The position numbers were made by a program, and so were the translations under genes. A stretch of DNA of 64,000 bases. Origin: SZUA-309 sp965230005. GTDB taxonomy: Bacteria; Pseudomonadota; Gammaproteobacteria; Pseudomonadales; Azotimanducaceae. Below are positions 56,496 to 64,000 of this stretch, one piece after another; the first letter of the stretch is position 1, and each line of letters starts with the position of its first letter. The notes below the pieces were generated by a model. It ran no database searches. It saw only the letters and a program-made list of their open reading frames with translations, and was not told the DNA's origin. The stretch spans positions 2,294,001 through 2,358,000 of the forward strand of contig OZ245934.1 in NCBI GenBank assembly GCA_965230005.1, written 5' to 3'.

Positions 56496-58196
56496 TTGCG
56501 CCTTACCCTCATCGCTCTGACATCGATCCTGCTCGCACAAACTGCGACATCACAGGAACCCGCTTTCCCCGCCTCTCTCGAGGCGCGCTACCACGTCCCG
56601 GTCACCATGCGAGACGGCGTCCGTTTGTCGACCGACGTCTATCTCCCGGCGCCCACAGGATCGTTTCCGACTCTGCTGGTGCGGGATATCTACGGCAACG
56701 GATCCGCGCCCGCTCGTCAACGTTATGCCCGCTGGGCTACCGCCAACGGCTACGCTTTCGTGCTGCAGAACGCCCGCGGCCGTTACGATTCGGAAGGTCA
56801 GTGGTATCCCTACTTCCAGGAGATCGAAGACGGCCATGACACCCTCGACTGGATCGCAGAGCAGCCCTGGTCAAACGGAAAGGTGGGGATGTTCGGCACC
56901 TCTTACCTCGCTTCCGTGCAGTGGCTGGCTGCGCTCAATCGACACCCGGCCCTGCTGGCAATTGCGCCAGCCATGAGCCCGGGCAACTACTATCGGGACG
57001 TCGCTTATCCCGGCGGCGCTTTCTCTCTGCTGTCCCGGGCAAGCTGGGGAATCGGTACGGTCGGCAGTCGCACGAATCAGAGTTATCCGATCGACTGGAT
57101 CGGCGGCATCAGCCAGTTGCCGATCAGCAGCCTCGACCGCACCCTCGGTTTCGACGTCGCGCACTTCCGGGACTGGGTCGCGCACCCTGCTTATGACGAC
57201 TACTGGAAACCCCTGAATCTCGAAGACCGGGCGCCGGAAATGGCCGTCCCGGCACTGAACATCGGCGGCTGGTACGACGTTTTCCTCCGTTCGACGCTGG
57301 GCAGCTACACGACCATGCGCACAGCAGCCGCCACGGAACGGGCCCGTCGCGGTCAACGCCTCATCATCGGTCCCTGGGTCCACGGCTGGAACCAGCGCCA
57401 GGTCGGCGAGCTCGACTTCGGCGCAGAGGCTGTGATCGATACGGAAGCGCTTCAGCTCGAGTGGTTCGATCACTGGCTGAAAGGCGAACCAGAGCCATCG
57501 GGCGCGCCCGTTCGAATTTTTGTTATGGGCGCTGATGTGTGGCGCGATGAACAGGAGTGGCCCCTGGCCCGGACCCGATACACACCGATATACCTCACTC
57601 CAGACGGCGGCCTTACAGAGCAAGCACCAGCCGGGGCGTCGACTCTGGAGTACACCTATGATCCGCAGGACCCCGTTCCGACCCTGGGCGGCAACATCAT
57701 GCGCACAGAACTCCGCGGCCCCTTCGATCAGCGCCCCCTCGATGGGCGCGATGATGTACTCCGTTTTGAAGGCGAGCCCCTGAAGGGGCCGCTGGAACTC
57801 ACTGGGCCGATTCGCGCCGTGCTCTGGGCGAGTTCTAGCGCCGCCGACACAGACTTCATGGCGAAGCTCAGCGTGGTCAAGGCGGACGGCACCGCCATCA
57901 ACCTCGTCGACGGCGTCCTGCGAGCACGCTTCCGCGAGGGTTTCGAGAAACCCGTGCTGATGGAACCAGGCAAGCCCTATCGCTTCGAGATTGATCTCTG
58001 GGCCACCAGTTACCAGTTCGCTACCGGTGATCGACTCCGAGTGGATGTCACGAGCAGCAACTACCCGCGCCTCGCACGCAATCCGAACACGGGCGCTCCC
58101 TTCGGCACCACGACCGAACTGAAATCCGCCAGGCAGAAAATCCATTTGGGTGCAGAGCGGGCTTCGCACGTCATCCTGCCCGTGATTCCAGACTGA
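56496..58196 (+). CDS. CocE/NonD-family (S15) hydrolase, secreted
   Basis: A 566-residue alpha/beta hydrolase of the X-Pro-dipeptidyl-peptidase/CocE type. A signal peptide (LTLIALTSILLAQTATS) leads into VPVTMRDGVRLSTDVYLPAPTGSFPTLLVRDIYG. The nucleophile elbow is GKVGMFGTSYLASVQW (Ser about residue 134), and the C-terminal jelly roll begins near LRFEGEPLKGPLELTGP. The family hydrolyses esters, amides or acyl-amino compounds. The start is TTG 56496, with AAGGA at 10 bases; no ATG leaves the signal peptide intact. Confidence 0.88.
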   Translation: MRLTLIALTSILLAQTATSQEPAFPASLEARYHVPVTMRDGVRLSTDVYLPAPTGSFPTLLVRDIYGNGSAPARQRYARWATANGYAFVLQNARGRYDSEGQWYPYFQEIEDGHDTLDWIAEQPWSNGKVGMFGTSYLASVQWLAALNRHPALLAIAPAMSPGNYYRDVAYPGGAFSLLSRASWGIGTVGSRTNQSYPIDWIGGISQLPISSLDRTLGFDVAHFRDWVAHPAYDDYWKPLNLEDRAPEMAVPALNIGGWYDVFLRSTLGSYTTMRTAAATERARRGQRLIIGPWVHGWNQRQVGELDFGAEAVIDTEALQLEWFDHWLKGEPEPSGAPVRIFVMGADVWRDEQEWPLARTRYTPIYLTPDGGLTEQAPAGASTLEYTYDPQDPVPTLGGNIMRTELRGPFDQRPLDGRDDVLRFEGEPLKGPLELTGPIRAVLWASSSAADTDFMAKLSVVKADGTAINLVDGVLRARFREGFEKPVLMEPGKPYRFEIDLWATSYQFATGDRLRVDVTSSNYPRLARNPNTGAPFGTTTELKSARQKIHLGAERASHVILPVIPD

Positions 58197-58698
58197 TTAA
58201 TCGATAGCGCTCCAGAGCGGCGGCTTTTATTGCGATGCGCTACCGCTCCGCGCGGCCATGCTGTCGAACAGGCGTGCACCATGCTGACGCACGCGCCGCT
58301 TACGCACCGCCTCGTTGTACCGCTCGGTGCAACGAGCCAGCAAACCGCACTGACAAGGTGCGATAACCGAAGGGACAGACTCGGGAAAAAATCCCTTCAG
58401 CGCTGTTTCGCTCGCTATAGCTCAGCTGACCCGATCTTCAGAAAACCAGCATTTTCACTGGGTTTTCGGGAAGTCGGGACATCGTTCAAAGCTCCCTTGC
58501 CACGGCAAAGTCCTGCGCCCAGCGAAAACACGGGCACGGTTTTTGCTCCTGCCCATCCCAGGGTTCCCTCGGAACCGGAGTGGGCGACGGACACTGACCC
58601 CGATGTGCTTACATCGATCGGTGCTCTGCGACCCGACACTGCCATACAAGAAAAAGCTCTGGAGAGCTTCGAGCCATCTGGCCCGTTAGGAGTTGTAC
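58197..58698. other. 502-base structured leader/intergenic region upstream of the TonB receptor
   Basis: No convincing gene lies here. It holds several inverted repeats: CTCGTTG/CAACGAG (58311-58336), GAAGGGA/TCCCTTC (58369-58398), GGTTCC/GGAACC (58562-58576) and CGATGT/ACATCG (58601-58616). I see no Fur box and no known riboswitch core. The first hairpin may end transcription of the hydrolase gene; the others are candidates for control of the receptor. Confidence 0.5.
58601..58616. promoter_or_regulatory. Palindrome upstream of the TonB receptor
   Basis: CGATGT, GCTT, ACATCG is a perfect dyad 83 bases before ATG 58699. A second dyad, GGTTCC/GGAACC, lies 25 bases further upstream. Either could be an operator for a local regulator; none is encoded in the window. 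Confidence 0.35.
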
Positions 58699-61449
58699 AT
58701 GGAGTATCTAAAATTGCGGTCCGCGTGTCTGGGACTTGCATTGCTGAGCGGCAGCGTCGCCGCACTCACAGGGGGAAGCGCACAGGCTGAAGAGTCGGGC
58801 GCGTCGATCGAAGAAGTAGTTGTTACCGGCCTGCGCGGCAAACCACGCTCGGCGCTTGATTCAGCGGTGGCGATCGACACCTTCACCACCGAGCAGATTG
58901 AAACCGTCTCCCACACCGACACCGTCGATATCCTGCAGACGCTCGTGCCGTCCTTTAACGTTGAACGCCAACCCATCAGCGACGGCGGATCCTTCATCCG
59001 GCCCATTCAGCTGCGCGGCCTCGATGCGCACCACACGCTCACGCTCGTGAACGGTAAGCGGCGCCATCGCGCAGCGCTCGTGGGTATCGGCGGTTCAGGC
59101 AATCAGGGGCCCGATATCGCCACAATCCCCGCGACGGCTATTCAGTCCATTGAGGTCCTGCGGGATGGCGCGTCCTCTCAGTACGGCTCGGACGCGATTG
59201 CCGGTGTCATCAACTTCAACCTCAGAGACAATCGCGAAGGCTTCGATCTCACCTTCGACACCGGTCAGTTCTACGAGAGCGACGGCCGGAGCTTCACGAT
59301 TGCCGGTAACCTCGGGCTGCCGCTCGGAGAGACGGGTTTCGTCTCCATCTCTGCCGAAGTCTTTGATCAGGAATTCTCCGAACGCGCTGTACCCTACTGC
59401 GAGACGTTCTTTTGCGTTGATCCCAGCGACCCGCTGTTCACGGAACAGACCGAACTGAAGCAGGGATTCGTGACCGGTGTGCCGACACCGGGCGCCCCGG
59501 AACGCATCCAGGCGCTGCAGGAAGCCTACCCCGCCGGAATCCCGAACGCGTCCGTTGAGGGCGAAAACGTCATGCCCTGGGGTACGCCGAACCGCAACCA
59601 CCAGATGCTCTTCATCAACGCCGGTTACGATTTCGACAACGGCATGCAACTCTACGCCTTCGGTAACTACGGCAACGTAGAAAGCGACGGCAGCTTCTTT
59701 TATCGCTGGCCAGGCAACGATGTGATCGAGGACCTCCGCCTGGCTGATGGCTCCATCTACAACCCCCTGCAGATTTTCTCCGGTGGATTCACGCCGCGAT
59801 TCGAGGGTGAGGTCGAGGACTACTCCATTGCGGGTGGACTGCGTGGAGACCTCGGCGGTGCAACCACCTTCGACCTGAGCGCCCGCTATGGCTCAAACGA
59901 AATCGACTATCGACTGTTCAACACGATTAACCCGTCCCTTGGTCCCAACATGCTGACGGCCAACGACACCCCCGACATCGCCGGTACCCCGACGGACTTC
60001 AGACCCGGGTCCTTGAAGAACACCGAGTTTCAGCTGCAGATCGATTTCAGCACGGAGTTCGACGTTGGTCTGAGCACGCCCATGGTGTTCGCCTATGGCG
60101 CGAGTTATCTGGACGAGACCTATGACGTCGGTCAGAGCAGCGATCCCAACTCGTTCCTGCGCGGTCCCTTTTCGGATCTCGATCCCTTCGGCCTCTGTAC
60201 GGACGAAGAGGACTTCGCCCTCAGAACACCGACCGACGCCGGACTACTGGCCACCAATGCACCGGCTGATGAGCCCCTGGACTGCACCAATGAAGCGGAT
60301 TCGGTTTATACGCGGGTACCTTTCGGCTCAAACGGTTTTCCCGGCTATGGCCCGGCACAGGCCAACAAGTTCAGCCGAGACTCTTACGCGGTCTACGGTG
60401 ATCTGTCTGCAGACGTAACGGAACGCCTGCTTCTGCAAGGTGCGCTGCGCTACGAAGACTATTCCGACTTCGGCAGCGAGGTTGTGGGTAAAGTTGCCGC
60501 GCGCTTCTACATCAACGACAACCTCGCCCTTCGCGGCTCCTTCGGCACCGGCTTCCGGGCGCCTACGCCGGGCCAGCAGGGGACGATCAACGTCTCCACC
60601 CGGCTGCCCTCCGGCGTACCGGTCGCCCGGTTCCTGTTTCCACCAAGCAGCACGGAAGCCCAGGCCCTCGGCGCTCAGGACCTGACCGCGGAGACCTCCA
60701 CCAGCTTCACAGTGGGCTTAACCGCCAGCCTGCAGAACCTGAGCCTGACGGTGGATTACTACAACATCAAAATCGATGACCGGTTCCGGGCCATTGCCCC
60801 GATCAACGTCACCAATCCCACCAGCACTCCGGAGGAAGAGGCCGAGCGTCAGGAGAACTTCGACGCGCTCATCGAAGCCGGCGTCCCTGAGCCGGTCGTC
60901 AACAACATCGGTGATGCGTTCTACTTCCAGAACGCGATCGACACGACCACGCAGGGCTTCGACATCGTCGCAAGCTATCCGCTGGACTGGAGCAACGGTC
61001 AATCCACCAACCTGCAGCTGGCGTTGAACTGGAACGAGCAGACCATCGACGCGGACCCGCTCGGACTGCTGAACTCGGAACAGACCTTCGATCTCGAAAA
61101 TCAGGTACCGAACCTGCGCTGGAACCTCACAGCGGTGCACAACATCGGCGACTTCGCGATTCTCGGGCGCATTCGCTACTTCGGTGAAAGTGCAGACTCG
61201 GACATTTCTCCGGAAGGCTCCGTGCAGGAGTTTGGTGCAACGGCCTTCTTCGATCTCGAAGGCAGCTGGCAGATCACCGAGAACTTCAGAGCCACTCTGG
61301 GGGGACGGAATCTCTTTGACACCTTCCCGGACGAAATCGATCGGACCGTCAACGGCAACGACTACTGCTGTGGCCGTATCTATCAGTCGACGAGCGTCGT
61401 CGACTGGCAGGGTGGCTACTACTACCTGCGCCTGCGCGCAGACTTCTGA
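58699..61449 (+). CDS. TonB-dependent receptor
   Basis: A 916-residue outer-membrane receptor. A signal peptide (LGLALLSGSVAALTGGSAQA) is followed by the TonB box/plug start EEVVVTGLRGKPRSALDSAVAID. The plug continues through DILQTLVPSFNVERQPISDGGSFIRPIQLRGLDAHHTLTLVNGKRRHRAALV and SIEVLRDGASSQYGSDAIAGVINF. The barrel ends YYYLRLRADF. It imports a siderophore, vitamin, peptide or plant compound; the plug/barrel cannot specify which. AGGAG precedes ATG 58699. The adjacent DUF917/oxoprolinase genes may process the ligand. A clear terminator follows. Confidence 0.93.
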   Translation: MEYLKLRSACLGLALLSGSVAALTGGSAQAEESGASIEEVVVTGLRGKPRSALDSAVAIDTFTTEQIETVSHTDTVDILQTLVPSFNVERQPISDGGSFIRPIQLRGLDAHHTLTLVNGKRRHRAALVGIGGSGNQGPDIATIPATAIQSIEVLRDGASSQYGSDAIAGVINFNLRDNREGFDLTFDTGQFYESDGRSFTIAGNLGLPLGETGFVSISAEVFDQEFSERAVPYCETFFCVDPSDPLFTEQTELKQGFVTGVPTPGAPERIQALQEAYPAGIPNASVEGENVMPWGTPNRNHQMLFINAGYDFDNGMQLYAFGNYGNVESDGSFFYRWPGNDVIEDLRLADGSIYNPLQIFSGGFTPRFEGEVEDYSIAGGLRGDLGGATTFDLSARYGSNEIDYRLFNTINPSLGPNMLTANDTPDIAGTPTDFRPGSLKNTEFQLQIDFSTEFDVGLSTPMVFAYGASYLDETYDVGQSSDPNSFLRGPFSDLDPFGLCTDEEDFALRTPTDAGLLATNAPADEPLDCTNEADSVYTRVPFGSNGFPGYGPAQANKFSRDSYAVYGDLSADVTERLLLQGALRYEDYSDFGSEVVGKVAARFYINDNLALRGSFGTGFRAPTPGQQGTINVSTRLPSGVPVARFLFPPSSTEAQALGAQDLTAETSTSFTVGLTASLQNLSLTVDYYNIKIDDRFRAIAPINVTNPTSTPEEEAERQENFDALIEAGVPEPVVNNIGDAFYFQNAIDTTTQGFDIVASYPLDWSNGQSTNLQLALNWNEQTIDADPLGLLNSEQTFDLENQVPNLRWNLTAVHNIGDFAILGRIRYFGESADSDISPEGSVQEFGATAFFDLEGSWQITENFRATLGGRNLFDTFPDEIDRTVNGNDYCCGRIYQSTSVVDWQGGYYYLRLRADF

Positions 61450-61468
61450 GGAGTTACCGGACGCACTG

Positions 61469-61499
61469 GCGTCTGCGGACCGACGGTGTCCGCAGACGC
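61469..61499 (+). repeat. Perfect 12-bp inverted repeat after the TonB receptor
   Basis: GCGTCTGCGGAC and GTCCGCAGACGC form a perfect stem with a 7-base loop, 20 bases after the stop. It precedes the U-tract terminator by 30 bases and lacks a U tract itself. It may protect the 3' end of the transcript. Confidence 0.6.
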
Positions 61500-61529
61500 A
61501 TGGGCTCCGGCCCTCAGCGACTCTCCAGG

Positions 61530-61556
61530 CCCCGGTCTTCGGATTGGGGTTTTTTT
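61530..61556 (+). terminator. Intrinsic terminator of the TonB receptor gene
   Basis: CCCCGGTC, a TTCG tetraloop, then GATTGGGG (8 bp with two G-U wobbles) is followed by seven Ts. It is a textbook Rho-independent terminator about 80 bases after the stop. Confidence 0.88.
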
Positions 61557-61638
61557 CGTTCAGGGATCCGGCAGCCGCGATTCCCAGGCCCCTGACCGCG
61601 TCCGCTCAGGGCCGCAAACGCTCGAACGGTTCCACCGG

Positions 61639-62730
61639 CTACAGGTCTTCGATCGGAACGTAGTCCAGATCAAAGCCAAAGCAGCGCGGCGCAACGACCT
61701 CGAGCGCCTTGTCGGTGCGGTAATGGGGCGGGCAACCAACGCCAAACACGGTCACACGCTGACCGTAGTGCACGCGTTCGGCGTTGATCGGCGCCGAGCT
61801 TTCGTGATCGACCATGGTGATCAGATCGGGCACGCTCGCGACGACCTGCTCGCCCTTCCGTGCGAGGAGGAACTCGTTATTTATGGAAAGCCGCAGCGGC
61901 GGATCATCACCGATCGTCGATTCCAGCACTGCTTCCCCAACATCGAAGCCACCAACCGTCTCGCGGCGTATGTCCACGACCTTCCCCGTGTAGAGATGCC
62001 TGAACTCACCATAGTCGGAGTCAGCGAAGAGTGTTCTGAGCGGCGCAGCGATCTCCCGGGCGTTCCCTGCATGGTTACGGAGCAGCCTGCCCAGGCGAAG
62101 CGCAAAGCTGATCGTTCCCGGCACAATGGCACGCCGGGCCTGCTCTGAATTCATGGGGTGCTCGGCGGTAAACACCATACCCCCCATGGCCATGGCGAAG
62201 CTTCGAATCTGCCGTTCGTAAAGTGCTGCATCTTCTACATCGAAGTAGGCAGCACCACCGGTGTAGTCCACCGCCACCGCCGGCCCGGGTTTCACCCCTT
62301 CGATCGGGAATGTCATCATCTGGGCCTCGGGCAGCGCCCGCGCCATGCCATCGCCATCGATTAAAGGAAGCCCCTTCGCCGCCGCGGCGATCAAGGGAAT
62401 CACAGAGTTTGCCCCACCGACCTCAAAGGACACGAGATGCGTAATGCTCTGGCCCGTGAACGCCTCGAAGCGGTCGACAACGTCGAGGCACTCGGTCCCG
62501 TTCGGCAACTGCTCGAGGCTGATAGAGGGAGCGCCCACTTCACCGATGGCGACGACCAGCGCGTCATCGGGCAGGTCAGCCACCGGAAAGAGATCGACGG
62601 GCCCGTACTTTTTCAGGGCGGCTGTCACCAGAAGCTGACTGATGTAGGGGTCGCCACCGCCTCCGGTCGCCAGAAAGACAGAGCCTGCGCAGAGATCGGC
62701 AATATCTTCGTGGGAGATACGGACGCTCAC
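61639..62730 (-). CDS. DUF917-family protein (S-methyl thiohydantoin desulfurase-like)
   Basis: A 363-residue DUF917 protein. The N-terminal FLATGGGGDPYISQLLV, the VSFEVGGANSVIPLIAAAAKGLPLIDGDGMARALPEAQM segment and HRIPVVDY-like middle are family landmarks. Its relatives include S-methyl thiohydantoin desulfurases and companions of hydantoinase/oxoprolinase subunits. It overlaps the upstream hydantoinase gene by four bases (GTGA), so the two probably form one complex or pathway. The start is GTG 62730. Confidence 0.82.
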   Translation of the reverse strand: MSVRISHEDIADLCAGSVFLATGGGGDPYISQLLVTAALKKYGPVDLFPVADLPDDALVVAIGEVGAPSISLEQLPNGTECLDVVDRFEAFTGQSITHLVSFEVGGANSVIPLIAAAAKGLPLIDGDGMARALPEAQMMTFPIEGVKPGPAVAVDYTGGAAYFDVEDAALYERQIRSFAMAMGGMVFTAEHPMNSEQARRAIVPGTISFALRLGRLLRNHAGNAREIAAPLRTLFADSDYGEFRHLYTGKVVDIRRETVGGFDVGEAVLESTIGDDPPLRLSINNEFLLARKGEQVVASVPDLITMVDHESSAPINAERVHYGQRVTVFGVGCPPHYRTDKALEVVAPRCFGFDLDYVPIEDL

Positions 62731-64000
62731 GGATCGGCCCCGGAGAAGACCAGGTCACCCACCATCTTCAGGCGAATGCGCGTGCTCTCGTCTGCCATAT
62801 AGGAGATGGCCGTCTCCTCCAGATCCGCGATGCGGATACTCGCGGCTTCAGCGCCCGCTGCCAGCAGCTGTGCGGTCAGATCCTCCTGCATTTCCGCCAG
62901 CACCGTTTCGCGGGATTGCAGACGATAGCTGCCGATACGCTCACTCTCCCGGCCGATCTGCGCATTGGCCGCGCCGATGGCATTTGCCACCCCGGAATGC
63001 TCAGGACGCAGCAGCTCCGAGGCAGAGGCAAGTGCTCGGGAAACCAGCACGGCGCCACCGCCCACAAGTATCACCGGCACGGGATCCCGGCTGGATTTCA
63101 TCTGATCGATGCCGTCATCGATGATTTCGTGTATTCGTCCCAGAGCCCGTTCAACCACCTCCGCCGGCAGATCAGTCAAACGGGACGGATCACCCATGGT
63201 CACGGCGCCTGCAGCGACCGCAATATCGGAACTCGTCAGCGTGCTGCCACCAAACACGCGGCCTTCGGTGACCAGCCGGTAACCCACGGACTCCGGCCCG
63301 ATCGCTCCGCCGTCCTCGCTGACCAGCGAGCCACCGCCAAGACCGATGGCGACGATGTCGGGCATTCGAAAGTTACTGCGGACACCACCAACTTCAATGG
63401 CCACGTTCGACTGACGCGGGAATCCTCCCTGAAGCACCCCGATGTCTGACGTGGTACCGCCGATGTCGACGACGACCGCCTCGTCCAGCTGCGTGAGCAG
63501 ACTGGCTCCACGCAGCGAGTTGGTCGGGCCGGATGCGAAGGTGAGCGCCGGAAACTCGGCAGCAAACTCAGCGGACATGAGCGTCCCGTCGTTCTGACTG
63601 ATGTAGTAAGGGCAGCCGATCTCCCGTTCCCTGAGCGCACTGGCGAAAGCATCCACCACACTGGCGGCGAGCGGGAGCAGCGCCGTATTGAGAATGGCTG
63701 CGTTTTCCCGCTCGAGCAGACCCATGCCTCCGATACGATGGGAAAGCGTCATGCGCGCCGTCGGCATGCGGGCCAGCACCCGCTCAGCGATCTCCATTTC
63801 CTGCGCAGGATTCGACGGAGAAAACACGCTGGAAACAGCGACGAGGTGAATCTGCTTTTCGATCAGCTCGTCGATCACCGCATCGATTTCTTCGGGATCC
63901 AGCGCGCCGATCGGAAAGCCATCGTAGGTCTGGCCGCCCTGGATCATGTAGACATGGCGTCCGACCGCCGCGGCAATGTCTTCGGGCCAGTCCAGCATCG
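62727..64000 (-). CDS. Hydantoinase/oxoprolinase family protein (HyuA-like), cut by window edge
   Basis: At least 424 residues are visible; the N terminus lies beyond 64000. DEAVVDIGGTTSDIGVLQGGFPRQ is the ATP-binding DxGGT motif of the HyuA/oxoprolinase A fold, and AVTMGDPSRLTDLP and PVPVILVGGGAVLVSRALA follow. The C terminus ends LVFSGADP. This family cleaves hydantoins or 5-oxoproline with ATP. It overlaps the DUF917 gene. The start, and any HyuB-like gene, cannot be seen. Confidence 0.88.
   Translation of the reverse strand, partial: MLDWPEDIAAAVGRHVYMIQGGQTYDGFPIGALDPEEIDAVIDELIEKQIHLVAVSSVFSPSNPAQEMEIAERVLARMPTARMTLSHRIGGMGLLERENAAILNTALLPLAASVVDAFASALREREIGCPYYISQNDGTLMSAEFAAEFPALTFASGPTNSLRGASLLTQLDEAVVVDIGGTTSDIGVLQGGFPRQSNVAIEVGGVRSNFRMPDIVAIGLGGGSLVSEDGGAIGPESVGYRLVTEGRVFGGSTLTSSDIAVAAGAVTMGDPSRLTDLPAEVVERALGRIHEIIDDGIDQMKSSRDPVPVILVGGGAVLVSRALASASELLRPEHSGVANAIGAANAQIGRESERIGSYRLQSRETVLAEMQEDLTAQLLAAGAEAASIRIADLEETAISYMADESTRIRLKMVGDLVFSGADP

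Noticed and set aside
58197..58698. A riboswitch or Fur box upstream of the TonB receptor
   Set aside because: No B12-box, TPP or FMN core and no GATAAT-type Fur repeat was found; inverted repeats alone do not define a riboswitch.
58230..58790. A 186-codon open frame in the intergenic region before the TonB receptor
   Set aside because: It overlaps the start of the receptor, has no ribosome site or family, and the region is structured; I treat it as non-coding.
61469..61499. The perfect 12-bp stem as the main terminator of the TonB receptor
   Set aside because: It has no U tract, whereas the UUCG hairpin with seven Us at 61530-61556 is a textbook terminator; I list the first as a repeat.
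1..64000. CRISPR arrays, tRNAs, rRNAs, insertion sequences or phage genes
   Set aside because: I saw no repeat-spacer array, no tRNA-like cloverleaf, no transposase or integrase motif and no terminal inverted repeats flanking genes.

Overview
The window is 64 kb of GC-rich, gene-dense chromosome with no rRNA, tRNA, CRISPR array, insertion sequence or phage gene that I can see. The gene content (glpD, NapEDABC, Bax, a DUF6279 lipoprotein, a TorF-type porin, CnoX, TonB receptors, acyl-CoA and CaiB chemistry, sigma-54/NtrC-like sites) suggests a free-living, probably aquatic or marine gammaproteobacterium outside the enterics. I cannot name a genus. Genes are packed into operons with many 4-bp ATGA/GTGA stop-start overlaps, and GTG and TTG starts are common.

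Layout. 1-4.2 kb (minus): end of an ion-channel gene, an MscS channel, an outer-membrane beta-barrel, a DUF4105 protein and a nitronate monooxygenase. 4.3-7.8 kb (minus): a GST-like protein and a three-gene ABC-2 exporter. 7.9-14.3 kb (minus): an acyl-CoA synthetase, glpD, then a CoA-transferase/acyl-CoA ligase pair. 14.4-15.0 kb (plus): a small membrane protein and a PspC-domain protein behind a sigma-54-like promoter. 15.0-18.1 kb (minus): a DUF6279 lipoprotein, a class I glutamine amidotransferase and a PuuA-like gamma-glutamyl ligase.

18.4-24.3 kb (minus) is the most unusual part. It is one tight operon: FHA protein, PP2C phosphatase, transmembrane Ser/Thr kinase with a periplasmic FGE/sulfatase-modifying domain, a two-partner-secretion TpsB/FhaC transporter whose N terminus carries an extra cytoplasmic SHOCT-like segment plus a membrane helix, and a 98-residue exported protein. 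The kinase-phosphatase-FHA triad resembles the threonine-phosphorylation pathway of type VI secretion, but here it is joined to an outer-membrane TpsB, with no TpsA and no T6SS gene in view.

24.4-30.4 kb: a cysteine-less CnoX, an aminotransferase, divergent Bax and polysaccharide deacetylase genes, a glycosyltransferase-like protein, an alpha/beta hydrolase and a Kazal-type lipoprotein. 30.4-37.3 kb: a CaiB CoA-transferase divergent from a complete peptide ABC importer. 37.4-43.3 kb: an HDOD protein, then a minus-strand operon of AI-2E-family permease, outer-membrane factor, HlyD adaptor and DUF2955 protein. 43.4-47.4 kb: napEDABC for periplasmic nitrate reduction. 47.5-49.6 kb: glmS with a small unknown gene. 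49.7-53.5 kb: a PNPOx-like protein, an S2P protease with CBS domains, methionine aminopeptidase, a DUF3365 heme lipoprotein and a small secreted protein. 53.6-55.2 kb: a TorF-family porin with its own terminator and, upstream, a sigma-54 promoter and two NtrC-like boxes (candidate nitrogen control), divergent from a small periplasmic protein. 55.3-64 kb: an SDR, a CocE/NonD hydrolase, a 916-residue TonB receptor ending in a clear terminator, then a DUF917 protein and a hydantoinase/oxoprolinase subunit truncated by the window edge.

All functions come from motif recognition by eye; no database search was possible.
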